DNA from: Clostridium estertheticum subsp. estertheticum
GTDB lineage: Bacteria > Bacillota > Clostridia > Clostridiales > Clostridiaceae
Length of the DNA stretch: 64,000 bases
Direction of reading: 5' to 3'
NCBI RefSeq assembly: GCF_001877035.1
Contig: NZ_CP015756.1
Location: 3,463,001-3,527,000 of the forward strand
A program made the position numbers and the translations under genes. The notes under the pieces are model-generated. The model worked only from the letters and a program-made list of their open reading frames with translations, made no database searches and was not told where the DNA came from. The stretch's first letter is position 1. Each line of letters opens with the position of its first letter. Shown here in pieces: positions 17,873 to 26,005 of this stretch.

Positions 17873-18676
17873 ATGAGTTTAAAAAAATGTATGAATATTA
17901 TAGCTTTTCTTTTAGCATTATTTATCTTCATAGTGATAAATAAATTATTAGCTTTTCTTTTTATTATTTTATATTTAGTCCGCATGAATCTTGCAACAAT
18001 TATTTATTATATAGGAAGTAATAAATATAAAAGGAATAAAATTGATGAAGCTTATAAATACTTCGAAAAAGCCTATAATGTAAATTTCTCACCTATGAAA
18101 ATAAAATTATACTACATATACTATTTGCTTTTAAAAGGTGACTTAAAAAAGTCAGAAAATTTATTGAACCAACTTTCAAATAAAAAGGTAACTCCTGATG
18201 ATGAAATTAATATAAAGCTCAATATATCAATTGTCTTGTGGAAAAGAAATAATATAGATGAAGCAGTTAATATCCTTATGAAATTATATAGTAAATATAA
18301 ATCTTCTATCATATATCAAAATCTAGGTTACTTTTTGCTTTTACAAAATAATTACACTAAAGCTCTAGAGATAAATCTTGAAGCTTATAAATTCAATTCA
18401 TCAAACGCAGGCATAATAGATAATTTAGCAACTACCTATTATATGTTAGGTGAATATGATAAATCATTAAAACTATATGAAGAATTAATGCTAGAGAAAC
18501 CCTCTTTTCCATCAGCCTATTATTACTATGCATCTACTCTGCTAAATTTAAATAAACCTCAGGAAGCACTCGAAAATTTAAAAGAGGCCTTGAAGTGCAA
18601 TTTTACATTTTTGAGCGCTATATCGAAAGAGGAGATAGACACTAAAATAACTGAAATTGAAACTTCAATTAAATAG
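17873..18676 (+). CDS. TPR-repeat membrane protein
   Basis: A 267-aa protein with an N-terminal hydrophobic segment (residues 8-45) followed by tetratricopeptide repeats. Repeat-like units include KIDEAYKYFEKAYNVNF, NNYTKALEINLEAYKFN, GEYDKSLKLYEELMLEKPSF and NKPQEALENLKEALKCNF, each with the Ala/Gly/Tyr/Pro spacing of TPRs. Such proteins act as scaffolds. The ATG at 17873 follows GAAGGTG; an upstream in-frame ATG at 17816 has no ribosome site. It precedes crcB by 27 bp and may be in the same operon. Confidence 0.75.
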   Translation: MSLKKCMNIIAFLLALFIFIVINKLLAFLFIILYLVRMNLATIIYYIGSNKYKRNKIDEAYKYFEKAYNVNFSPMKIKLYYIYYLLLKGDLKKSENLLNQLSNKKVTPDDEINIKLNISIVLWKRNNIDEAVNILMKLYSKYKSSIIYQNLGYFLLLQNNYTKALEINLEAYKFNSSNAGIIDNLATTYYMLGEYDKSLKLYEELMLEKPSFPSAYYYYASTLLNLNKPQEALENLKEALKCNFTFLSAISKEEIDTKITEIETSIK

Positions 18677-18702
18677 ATTTTGTTAAAGGAGTAATCAAAA
18701 AT

Positions 18703-19119
18703 ATGAAAAAGTACACTTTTATAGCCATCGGTGGTATGCTGGGGGCTATATTAAGATATGTTATAAAAAGCATACACATTTATCATTATAAAGAGGTTAT
18801 ACCAATAAATACTTTGCTAATCAATATTTCTGGTACTTTTCTATTATCCCTTATACTAACTATTGCCTTTGAAATCTATGAAATGGATTCTGATATAAGA
18901 CTAGGAATTGCTACTGGCTTCTTGGGTGCCTTCACAACTTTTTCTACACTTTGCAAAGAAACCGTAAATCTTATAAACCAAGGATACTATTATTCTTCTA
19001 TATCTTATATTGGTTTTTCAGCAATGTTCGGACTTGCCGCCGCTTACTTTGGGGTTATAGTCGCAAGAGAGGTAGTTCCGATTTTTATAACTAGAAACAT
19101 CCCTAGTGATGTAGACTAG
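18703..19119 (+). CDS. crcB: Fluoride channel subunit Fluc/CrcB (first copy)
   Basis: A 138-aa membrane protein with four helices. The Fluc signature is present: FIAIGGMLGAILRYVIKS near the N-terminus, NTLLINISGTFLLSLIL in helix 2 with the pore Asn, and GFLGAFTTFSTLCKE with the Phe box in helix 3. Fluc proteins are dual-topology dimers that export fluoride. In many Gram-positive bacteria two unequal copies form a heterodimer, and a second copy follows here after 24 bp. The start ATG follows AAAGGAG. Confidence 0.95.
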   Translation: MKKYTFIAIGGMLGAILRYVIKSIHIYHYKEVIPINTLLINISGTFLLSLILTIAFEIYEMDSDIRLGIATGFLGAFTTFSTLCKETVNLINQGYYYSSISYIGFSAMFGLAAAYFGVIVAREVVPIFITRNIPSDVD

Positions 19120-19143
19120 GATGAGCTGTAGGAGGTATAATTA

Positions 19144-19497
19144 ATGACATACGTGTTAGTAGCAGTGGGTGGCGCCGCGGGAAGTTTGGTTAGGTATAGC
19201 CTTGGTAAATTTATAAGCGAAAAATCAAAACACTCTTTTCCAATAGGAACTTTTATAATTAATATTACAGGGGCCCTTTTGCTTGGTATTGTAAGTACAA
19301 TTGGAGTAAGCAGTAATATAGCACTGCTCCTAGGTGATGGCTTCTTGGGTGCATACACAACTTTTTCAACTTTTATGTATGAAGGCTTTAACCTATTTAA
19401 GGAAAAAGAAAAATTAAATGCTTTTATATATATTCTCTGTACATTAATTTTAGGTGTTGTAGGCTATGTTATAGGAAGCAAAATAGGCAGATTATAA
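19144..19497 (+). CDS. crcB: Fluoride channel subunit Fluc/CrcB (second copy)
   Basis: A 117-aa membrane protein, shorter than its partner, with YVLVAVGGAAGSLVRYSLGK, GTFIINITGALLLGIVST and GFLGAYTTFSTFMYEG as the Fluc signatures. The ribosome binding site GTAGGAGGT is strong. As the second member of a two-gene unit it should form a heterodimer with the first copy, one Fluc with each membrane orientation. No fluoride riboswitch is visible upstream of either crcB gene. Confidence 0.95.
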   Translation: MTYVLVAVGGAAGSLVRYSLGKFISEKSKHSFPIGTFIINITGALLLGIVSTIGVSSNIALLLGDGFLGAYTTFSTFMYEGFNLFKEKEKLNAFIYILCTLILGVVGYVIGSKIGRL

Positions 19498-19501
19498 AAG
19501 A

Positions 19502-19527
19502 GGGTAAGATAGAATGCTATTTTACCC
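19502..19527. terminator. Bidirectional terminator after crcB
   Basis: GGGTAA-g-ATAG pairs with CTAT-t-TTACCC around AATG. It overlaps the last codons of the convergent minus-strand gene. Confidence 0.7.
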
Positions 19528-19897
19528 CTTTAGCTGTTACTATATTTTGATAAGATGAAAATATTGGTATACTCAATCCATATGTTTTAATTTCATATTT
19601 TTTATTAATTATAAGTCCCCAATACATATCTTCTGATAGTATTTTAAATTCTAATATACTATTATCATCTTTAAATACTCTTATATCCCCATTTTGCATT
19701 TCCGTATAAATTAAATACGTATCCTTATTATCATGTTTTATTATTCGTTTGCTCTCAATTGTTACTACATAAGTATTTCTAAAGAAATGTGGAAAAAATA
19801 TAATTACACTAACTATTACAAAAAAAATAATAATTACTTTTCCGAACTTAAATTGAGAAAAATTCTTATTTCTAAATAGATAAGATTTTTTTTTCAT
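19517..19897 (-). CDS. Single-pass membrane protein, DUF1523-like
   Basis: A 126-aa protein with a basic N-terminus, one membrane helix (residues 20-38) and an extracellular beta-rich domain. The pattern KDTYLIYTEMQNGDIRVFKD followed by YGLSIPIFSSYQNI recalls the DUF1523 family, small single-pass proteins of unknown function. The start ATG is preceded by AAAGGAGAC. It is monocistronic and convergent with crcB, so their ends share a terminator. I assign no function. Confidence 0.5.
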   Translation of the reverse strand: MKKKSYLFRNKNFSQFKFGKVIIIFFVIVSVIIFFPHFFRNTYVVTIESKRIIKHDNKDTYLIYTEMQNGDIRVFKDDNSILEFKILSEDMYWGLIINKKYEIKTYGLSIPIFSSYQNIVTAKGVK

Positions 19898-19930
19898 AAA
19901 GTCTCCTTTATTTTATTAATCTCTTATATT

Positions 19931-21073
19931 CTATTCAAATAACGCTTTAACATTCTTTAATTCTGCACGAATTAAAATGCCTTGAGGGCAATGAGTTTCA
20001 CATTTACCACACTCTATGCAATTTGATGCTCTTTCCTTATTGGGAACTGCTAAAGAATAATTCTCCTCTTTGTCAAACATAAAATGATTATTATAGAAAG
20101 TGAAATTTTTAGGAATATTTACACCCGCTGGACAGGGCATACAATACTCACAGGCTGTACAACTAACTTTTACTTTTTCCTCAATAACAGTTTTAACCTT
20201 GGTAACTATCTTTAATTCTTCGTCTGTTAATGAATTAACCTTAGCCATATTTGCTGTTTTTATATTTTCTACAATTTGCTTCATTTCATTCATTCCACTT
20301 AATATAACTGATACTTCTGGATGGTTCCATACCCAACTTAAAGCCCAATCCACTGGCGTTCTTTTTACATCTGCTTTATCAAAAACATTAATAGCCTCTT
20401 TGGGAAGATTAGCTGCGAGTTTTCCTCCCCTAAGCGGTTCCATAATTGTAATTCCAAGCCCCTTTTGAGATGCATACTTTAAGCCTTCTGTTCCAGCCTG
20501 AAAATCCTCATCTAAGTAGTTATATTGGATTTGGCAAAATGACCAATCATAATAATCTACTATTTCTTTAAAAAGAGGAAGTTTATCATGGAATGAAAAT
20601 CCTGCATATTTTATTCTTCCATCTTTTATAGCTGCATCTAAAAATTCAGAAATTCCAAGTGTTTTTAGCGTTGCCCAAGTATCAACATTAAGAGCATGTA
20701 CTAAATAAAAATCAATACTATCTGTCTCAAGTCTCTGTAATTGTTCATTTAAATATTTATCCATATCTTCTCTTGTTTTTATAAGCCAACTAGGAAGTTT
20801 TGTAGCAAGTTTTACTTTCTCCCTGTATCCATCTTTCAACACTTTTGCTACAAATGGTTCACTTGCTCCACCACTACCCATACCTGTCCCATGGTAAGGA
20901 TAAGCGGTATCTATGTAGTTAACACCTTCATCAATTGCGAAGCGAACAAGTTTCATTGATTTTTCCTCATCTATTTGAGATTGATTTCCTCCTGGAAGAA
21001 TTGGAAGCCTCATACACCCAAACCCCAAAGCTGAAACCATTTCATTTGTCTTTCCAAACTTTCTATATAACAT
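19931..21073 (-). CDS. Aldo/keto reductase with C-terminal 4Fe-4S ferredoxin domain
   Basis: A 380-aa oxidoreductase. An aldo/keto reductase barrel (residues 1-300) shows YIDTAYPYHGTG with the catalytic Asp and Tyr, KLATKLPSW with the Lys, and DFYLVHALN with the His. It is followed by a C-terminal iron-sulfur part: CTACEYCMPCPAGVNIP and ECGKCETHCPQGI. This fusion is common in clostridia and suggests electron transfer to or from ferredoxin. The start ATG at 21073, after GGGAGGA, replaces a 22-residue upstream extension. The substrate is unknown. Confidence 0.92.
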   Translation of the reverse strand: MLYRKFGKTNEMVSALGFGCMRLPILPGGNQSQIDEEKSMKLVRFAIDEGVNYIDTAYPYHGTGMGSGGASEPFVAKVLKDGYREKVKLATKLPSWLIKTREDMDKYLNEQLQRLETDSIDFYLVHALNVDTWATLKTLGISEFLDAAIKDGRIKYAGFSFHDKLPLFKEIVDYYDWSFCQIQYNYLDEDFQAGTEGLKYASQKGLGITIMEPLRGGKLAANLPKEAINVFDKADVKRTPVDWALSWVWNHPEVSVILSGMNEMKQIVENIKTANMAKVNSLTDEELKIVTKVKTVIEEKVKVSCTACEYCMPCPAGVNIPKNFTFYNNHFMFDKEENYSLAVPNKERASNCIECGKCETHCPQGILIRAELKNVKALFE

Positions 21074-21281
21074 TATAATTCCTCCCTTAATAAAACTTAA
21101 TCGATATTTATAATATTTTGAAGCTTGTTTTATATGCAATATTATAACATAATGATTGATCTAATATGTCCATTTTAGAGTCTCAAATATAAATAAAATT
21201 TTCTTAATCTTAATATTCTCTTAATATCCTTTTAACATAGTTATGGTATTATTTATATATGAGGAAGGGAGTGAAAACTAT

Positions 21282-21365
21282 ATGAATAACAAAAATGAAT
21301 TCGTTATCAGTAAAGATGTTATTGATGAATGTCTTGCTGAATCAGTAGAAAAAACAACTAAGTAA
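21282..21365 (+). CDS. 27-residue peptide gene with its own terminator
   Basis: A small gene not usually called by gene finders. The ATG at 21282 follows a strong ribosome binding site (GGAAGGGAGTG). The peptide is MNNKNEFVISKDVIDECLAE followed by SVEKTTK: acidic in the middle, with a single Cys. A promoter-like TTAACA and TATATA, 16 bp apart, lies at 21232-21259, and a perfect hairpin terminator follows the stop by one or two bases. It may be a small signal or regulatory peptide. I do not recognise a family. Confidence 0.6.
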   Translation: MNNKNEFVISKDVIDECLAESVEKTTK

Positions 21366-21406
21366 AAAACAAGTCTGACATTAATAATGTAAGACTTGTT
21401 TTTTAT
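21366..21406 (+). terminator. Terminator of the 27-aa peptide gene
   Basis: AACAAGTCTGACATTA pairs with TAATGTAAGACTTGTT with one mismatch, followed by TTTTTTATTTT. It is right after the stop codon. Confidence 0.85.
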
Positions 21407-21424
21407 TTTCACCCCCATTAATTA

Positions 21425-21772
21425 CTACATGTATTTATCATAAATGCTGCAGAACCCTTTAAGAAATCCAATATAAAACTCTTGTGGAATATCAACTTCT
21501 GGAAATAATTTTGAAAGCCTATCAAATTTATTAACAGCTAAAACATTAATATTTTTAATGATGTTTGGTAATAGTCCCTTCTCTAAAAGATTAAGATATG
21601 AAATCAGACCTACTTCAAAACCATTTATTTCATAAGGATGGATCTCTCCTTGCTTCTCGTCCTCATAATAAGCTTTAACAAATTGATGAATAACTAACAA
21701 AGAATCCTCTTCAATATCTTCTATAACCTTATTGTTAGCTTCTTCTTTTTTCCATTCAATTATTTTACCCAT
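21425..21772 (-). CDS. Hypothetical protein (115 aa)
   Basis: A 115-aa soluble, acidic protein with no recognised domain. Sequence highlights are MGKIIEWKKEEANNKVIEDI near the N-terminus, then VIHQFVKAYYEDEKQGEIHP, EINGFEVGLISYLNLLEKGL and a C-terminus FLKGFCSIYDKYM. It has the look of a compact alpha/beta protein. The start ATG follows AAGGAGGT. It lies convergent to the 27-aa peptide gene and transcribes away from the transglutaminase-like gene. No function is assigned. Confidence 0.55.
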   Translation of the reverse strand: MGKIIEWKKEEANNKVIEDIEEDSLLVIHQFVKAYYEDEKQGEIHPYEINGFEVGLISYLNLLEKGLLPNIIKNINVLAVNKFDRLSKLFPEVDIPQEFYIGFLKGFCSIYDKYM

Positions 21773-21885
21773 TATTGATACCTCCTTGTTTCAAGTTTTC
21801 AAATTCTATTTTTTGTTTTATTTACTATACTATCATTAGTATTCAATTCAATGATTAATTGCTCTAAATATTTTTAGACATAAAA

Positions 21886-21940
21886 ATGCTCCCTTTCTCA
21901 CAACAAATTTTTTTATAATTTGTTATCAAAATGGGAACAT
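21886..21940 (-). terminator. Terminator of the transglutaminase-like gene
   Basis: On the minus strand ATGTTCCC and inner AACAAATT pair with AATTTGTT and GGGAGCAT, followed by TTTTTATG. The stem is long and imperfect. Confidence 0.7.
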
Positions 21941-21979
21941 ATAGTTGTTTAAAATATAGATCTATTTTTTATAGATTTC

Positions 21980-23251
21980 TTATTTACTTTTTATCGTAAT
22001 TGCAACTGATTCTAGTTTATTTACAGAGGTTCTAGTCACATAAAGCTTGCTTGCAGTAGTCTTAAATGCAGCAAATAAATATGAATATCCTTTACTTACA
22101 GTTGCCTTAGATATTGCTTTCGCACCTTTTGTTAAGGCAGGATTTACAGCGTAAACATTTATTATGTCACCTGCTAATAATCCCTTCACACATACTTTAC
22201 CCTTTGCAACTGACACATAAGAAGAATTTAATGTTACACTTTTCTGCATTGCCGCTAAAATTTTGGGTACAGTAGTATCTGTATATACATTATATTTTTT
22301 TGAAGCTACTGGAAATAAAGTCTTGTCCCAACTGTGATCTAACCTCATTTCTGCATCGCTACATAAAGAATATGTTTCTATGACTCTTCCATTTACATCA
22401 GGTAAAGGATCATTCCAAGTCGTATCCAGGTGATACCAACTGCTCCCTACCATTACCATATTCCAAGCATGACTTTCACTATCATTACCATTATATGCGG
22501 CTCCTGTTATTATTCTAGCCTGAAGACCTGCATCTGTTAGCATTCTATATGCTAGTAATGCATAGCCTTGACATACTGTTTTACCACTTCCAAGTAACCC
22601 CTCATAAGCAGAAAAGTTAGTATGTGTTGTGTCATAAGATAGTTTTTTACAAATATAAGAATTTATAGCCTTTACTCTTTGACCTTCCGTCATTTCAGGT
22701 GTTACTATTTGTCCGAGTATCTCTTTGACCTTTGCCTTTACCTGATTTTCTTGCTCCTTGGTTTCTAGATAATCAAATGTGTATACTACATTAAATTCAT
22801 TATCACCAAACTCTGTAATGCTATAAGCATATGATTTTAATAAATTCTTTTCATAGTCATTTCCAGCTGTCTTAACTGCTGTCAAAACTGTGTCTTGCAT
22901 AAAGTTAATACTATCCCCAACACTTTTAGACCCTGTATAATTAATATTTACCTCAGAAACTCTATTAGATATAGCATAATTTACTTTTGCTTTAAATTCA
23001 TCAATAGTAGTCACATTATAAGTAACCACGGCTTCTGATTTATTTATTGTTTTCGTTGCATAAACATTACTAAAATTTTTAATATAATTACTTTGTTTTA
23101 GTCTATTACCTCCAATTAAAGAAACAGAACCAGTTTTGGTTTTACCGTTTATTTGATTTGCATACACTAATGAACCTATACTTGAAACCGATACACCTAA
23201 AACTATAATTAAAGACAATAATACTCGGCTTATTTTTTTACTTTTTTTCAT
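21980..23251 (-). CDS. Secreted transglutaminase-like protein
   Basis: A 423-aa secreted protein. The start ATG at 23251 follows GGGGGGAG and gives a signal peptide (MKKSKKISRVLLSLIIVLGV ending LVYA). The central transglutaminase-like domain has the catalytic Cys in SGKTVCQGYALLAYRM, His in SESHAWNMVMVG and the third residue in YHLDTTWNDP. A C-terminal beta-rich region of about 90 residues follows. Proteins of this family (CYK3-like) modify or cross-link envelope proteins, or act as cysteine proteases. The gene is monocistronic with a terminator. Confidence 0.85.
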   Translation of the reverse strand: MKKSKKISRVLLSLIIVLGVSVSSIGSLVYANQINGKTKTGSVSLIGGNRLKQSNYIKNFSNVYATKTINKSEAVVTYNVTTIDEFKAKVNYAISNRVSEVNINYTGSKSVGDSINFMQDTVLTAVKTAGNDYEKNLLKSYAYSITEFGDNEFNVVYTFDYLETKEQENQVKAKVKEILGQIVTPEMTEGQRVKAINSYICKKLSYDTTHTNFSAYEGLLGSGKTVCQGYALLAYRMLTDAGLQARIITGAAYNGNDSESHAWNMVMVGSSWYHLDTTWNDPLPDVNGRVIETYSLCSDAEMRLDHSWDKTLFPVASKKYNVYTDTTVPKILAAMQKSVTLNSSYVSVAKGKVCVKGLLAGDIINVYAVNPALTKGAKAISKATVSKGYSYLFAAFKTTASKLYVTRTSVNKLESVAITIKSK

Positions 23252-23449
23252 ATAATCTCCCCCCACTTTAGATAATAAAGCGATAATACATCGATAACAA
23301 TCTTATATAATTTATTATGATTATATCATAATAAATTATAACTTACGTTACTAAATTATTACATTTCTAATAAAAATTAAACTGTGCTATAATTGTATTA
23401 TTTAACATATAAAAACATTTAATAATACGAAATAAAAGAAGATGAAAAA

Positions 23450-23920
23450 ATGAATAATAAACTTACTAAAAAAGATGTCGAAAAGCTTCAAAAAGAATTT
23501 GATTATCGCAAAGGACCACTAACAATGGAAATTGCCCATGAAAAAATGCTAGCTGCGGCTCATGGTGATAGAAGTGAAAATGCTGAATATAAAGCTGCAA
23601 AATCAAATATGTACGAGAACTTTCGAAGAATGGGTTATTTAATAAAAATGATTAGAAGTGCTGAAATTATGGATGACGTCATTGGTAAAACTGCTGGTGC
23701 AAACATAGGCAATAAATTGCTGATAAAATTTGAAGGCAGTGATGATATCGAAGAAATAGAACTTGTAACAACACTTCAAGTAGATATAATAAACGGTAAA
23801 TTTAGTATTGAGTCTCCAATAGGAAAAGTGTTATTTGGAAAGTTAATAGGAGATATAGTTGAAGTGGAATCCCCTGATGGAAATTATAAAATAGAACTTA
23901 TAAACATAATTAAGGAATAA
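23450..23920 (+). CDS. GreA/GreB-family transcription elongation factor
   Basis: A 156-aa protein with an N-terminal coiled-coil hairpin carrying the acidic tip of Gre factors: AAAHGDRSENAEYKAAKS, the motif whose Asp and Glu hold a metal in the RNA polymerase active site and promote cleavage of backtracked RNA. The C-terminal FKBP-like domain follows (IEEIELVTTLQVDI, SPIGKVLFGKLIGDIVEVES). Its arrangement differs from housekeeping GreA of about 158 residues, so it may be a second Gre paralogue. The ribosome binding site is weak (GAAGATG). Confidence 0.85.
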   Translation: MNNKLTKKDVEKLQKEFDYRKGPLTMEIAHEKMLAAAHGDRSENAEYKAAKSNMYENFRRMGYLIKMIRSAEIMDDVIGKTAGANIGNKLLIKFEGSDDIEEIELVTTLQVDIINGKFSIESPIGKVLFGKLIGDIVEVESPDGNYKIELINIIKE

Positions 23921-23935
23921 CTACAAAAATTGATA

Positions 23936-24022
23936 TCACCCCAGGGGTACTTACGGGAACAGTTGGAGCGCAGCGGGGACTGTGCTCGTTTGCTACGCAG
24001 CTTTCGACAAGTGACAGTCACC
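23936..24022 (+). repeat. GC-rich interspersed repeat, copy 1
   Basis: About 87 bp starting TCACCCCAGGGGTACTTACG and ending CGACAAGTGACAGTCACC. It is distinctly richer in G and C than its surroundings. Copy 2 lies at 24619-24704 in the same orientation with a few differences, a shortened copy is at 39688-39735, and the left-end 13 bases recur exactly at 45437. It can fold: GTACTT pairs with AAGTGAC, and ACAGT with ACTGT inside. Confidence 0.8.
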
Positions 24023-24037
24023 AGAGCCATGGCTTTT

Positions 24038-24547
24038 CTAGACTACATCAAATCCATATATTCTATCAACTATCTTGCTATTAGAATCATATTTTATAAG
24101 TTTAAAAGACATATACAAGTCCCCTGAAGCACCTAATAAGTTAAGAAGAAATATTATGCCCCCTAGCCAACTAGGTAACAACAACGTAGCAATAGACATT
24201 ATTGTTAATGGTGATAAAAGAATAATTAAAAATTTAGTACGATCTATAGGTATCCCAGATATTTCTTGCGTATATGCATAAATCCCCTTAAATCCATACT
24301 TAACTTTACCACCAAAAATCCTATATGCGAGTCCATGAATACTCTCATGAACAATTGATATAGGAATCATTAAAAGTAGTACATATAAACAAAAATTAAT
24401 TACTAAGTATTTAGTTGGGTAAAATATATAAGGCTTTAGAAAAAAGTTATCAAGTATATTATCTGTGCTACTCCCCAGGAGTTTCACAGTTGCAAAAGCT
24501 ATTATTATACACATTATGTGTGTTTTCCACGTAATTTTAAAAGACAT
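24038..24547 (-). CDS. Putative zincin membrane peptidase (DUF3267)
   Basis: A 169-aa membrane protein with four or five hydrophobic segments. The motif HESIHGLAYRIFGGKVKYGF holds the HExxH zinc-binding pair, and the C-terminus VDRIYGFDVV matches the DUF3267 ending (YGFDV). This family of putative intramembrane metallopeptidases (M50-like) is common in clostridia; targets are unknown. The gene is flanked by two direct copies of a GC-rich repeat, so it may have moved as a unit. No clear ribosome binding site is seen near the ATG; the closest is ACAGAGGTGATGGC. Confidence 0.8.
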   Translation of the reverse strand: MSFKITWKTHIMCIIIAFATVKLLGSSTDNILDNFFLKPYIFYPTKYLVINFCLYVLLLMIPISIVHESIHGLAYRIFGGKVKYGFKGIYAYTQEISGIPIDRTKFLIILLSPLTIMSIATLLLPSWLGGIIFLLNLLGASGDLYMSFKLIKYDSNSKIVDRIYGFDVV

Positions 24548-24618
24548 GCCATCACCTCTGTTAGAAGTATTGACATGTCTTTGGGTTATTAAACTGATTT
24601 CTTGCTATTAGTAAATTT

Positions 24619-24704
24619 TCACCCAGGGGTACTTACGGGAATAGTTGGAGCGCAGCGGAGACTGTGCTCGTTTACTACTCAGCTTTCGACAAGTGACAGT
24701 CACC
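24619..24704 (+). repeat. GC-rich interspersed repeat, copy 2
   Basis: The same element as 23936-24022 in the same orientation, starting TCACCCAGGGGTACTTACGG and ending CGACAAGTGACAGTCACC. It differs from copy 1 at a few positions. Together the two copies bracket only the DUF3267 gene. Confidence 0.8.
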
Positions 24705-24984
24705 ATTGTGTGGAGCTTGCTTCCCACTTGCTATTAGGTGATTAATTCGACTTCTTTCTAATAAATAAATGTAGTAGAACAAATCCGCTTATTGGTTGCT
24801 ACTGTCAATGTTATATTCCCTTTAGAACTGAGTTTACCACTTATTGAACTTCCACTCGACATCTAAAAGTTTTCATTCAAATGGACGGTTACTAACTTTC
24901 ACCATACATGATTCTTCCTTACATTACAAGTGCACACTCCGTTGCATATGCAGTGTAATTACAGAATTTTGTTATTTGTTTAAC
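24705..24984. other. Gap with decayed coding traces
   Basis: No intact gene. On the minus strand 24758-24862 is open for 34 codons and contains SSISGKLSSKGNITLTVA, which looks like a fragment of a secreted or pilin-like beta protein, but it has no ribosome binding site. A palindrome-like TGCATATGCA is near 24943. I see no RNA gene. Confidence 0.35.
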
Positions 24985-25515
24985 TCAATTATTAACTCGA
25001 CTAAATTTTATAGCTTTATCTGTAATTTCACCCTGTATTATTGTAACAGGAGAAGTCAAAGAAAAGTTTATCATTTTAATATTTGTTGTTGATTGATATG
25101 CTTGTGAAGACAGTGAAATACTTAAAACATCATCACCGGCTTTACTAAAAATATTGTTTTCTGTTAGACCTTCGGATAAAATAAGTTCAGTATATGTTCC
25201 AGAATTATATTTGTAATGATGTATCTTGCCATTTTCAATAAATATATAATCATTAGCTTTATTATTGAGCAAATCTTGCTTGGCTTGTTCTATTGTTATA
25301 ATAGAAAGCGAAGATGCATTTCGAAGTTGCTTTGATAAATACTCCAAAGGTATACGTACTCCACTTTGTGTTTGAAATCTCTTTTCACTCATACTTAATC
25401 CTCTTTGTGCAAAAGACAAAACAGAAAATATAGCCGTAATCAATATACTCGAAATAGCAATTACTACAATTATCTCTATTAATGTAAATCCTTTTTTATT
25501 ATAATAACAACTCAT
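24985..25515 (-). CDS. Minor pilin-like protein (PilW-like)
   Basis: A 176-aa prepilin. The leader and helix are KKGFTLIEIIVVIAISSILI, where the Gly-Phe cleavage site for the prepilin peptidase is followed by the essential Glu at +5. The globular part has QSGVRIPLEYLSKQLRNASS, typical of PilW/PulJ-like minor pilins. It is the last gene of the pilus operon. Such minor pilins prime pilus assembly. The start ATG follows AAAAGGAGA. Confidence 0.85.
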   Translation of the reverse strand: MSCYYNKKGFTLIEIIVVIAISSILITAIFSVLSFAQRGLSMSEKRFQTQSGVRIPLEYLSKQLRNASSLSIITIEQAKQDLLNNKANDYIFIENGKIHHYKYNSGTYTELILSEGLTENNIFSKAGDDVLSISLSSQAYQSTTNIKMINFSLTSPVTIIQGEITDKAIKFSRVNN

Positions 25516-25637
25516 AATAATATTCTCCTTTTAGAGTAAAGAATGTACTATAGGATACTCATGATTATTTCAAACAAATCAAATAAAGTAGCTCACCTAA
25601 ATACAAATTATAGGTAGCCATGAAATAGCCTCAATAT

Positions 25638-25982
25638 TTAATCAGGCTTAAATGATTTAACTATAGTCTTATTCCCATTGTTACCAAATGGTATTTCAGT
25701 TAGTATTGCTTTTCCGTTAACATCAAATTCAGCACCGCTAAACTTAATTGTTATTCTCTTAGGTGTATCAGTTGAGTTAATATCTGTACCCCCATGTAAT
25801 TTCTTCTCTATCCCTTCTTGACTACTATATAATGCATTGCTCTTTTTCCCAGAATTAGTTATTCCCTTAAAAGAATTAGAGAATACTGGCATAAAACTAA
25901 TGATTATAATCCCCAATAAAGCTATTCCTACAACGACCTCAATTAATGTAAATCCTTGCTTATTATCTATTTTTTTTTCCAT
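25638..25982 (-). CDS. Minor pilin-like protein (PilV/PulI-like)
   Basis: A 114-aa prepilin. I use the ATG at 25982 because AGAAGGA precedes it and it gives the short leader MEKKIDNKQG before FTLIEVVVGIALLGIIII. An in-frame ATG at 26015 would overlap the upstream stop but has no ribosome site. The downstream part is short and polar (GIEKKLHGGTDINSTDTPKR). The lack of a large head domain suits a minor pilin of the PilV/PulI type. It is 23 bp after the PilX-like gene and precedes the PilW-like gene. Confidence 0.8.
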   Translation of the reverse strand: MEKKIDNKQGFTLIEVVVGIALLGIIIISFMPVFSNSFKGITNSGKKSNALYSSQEGIEKKLHGGTDINSTDTPKRITIKFSGAEFDVNGKAILTEIPFGNNGNKTIVKSFKPD

Positions 25983-26005
25983 AACTTCATATCCTTCTTT
26001 ACTCT

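Noticed and set aside
17600-18702. A fluoride (crcB) riboswitch
   Set aside because: No recognisable motif upstream of the TPR gene or the first crcB gene.
23936-24704. Integron attC sites around the DUF3267 gene
   Set aside because: The repeats lack the attC end consensus and there is no integrase; a MITE- or REP-like element fits better.
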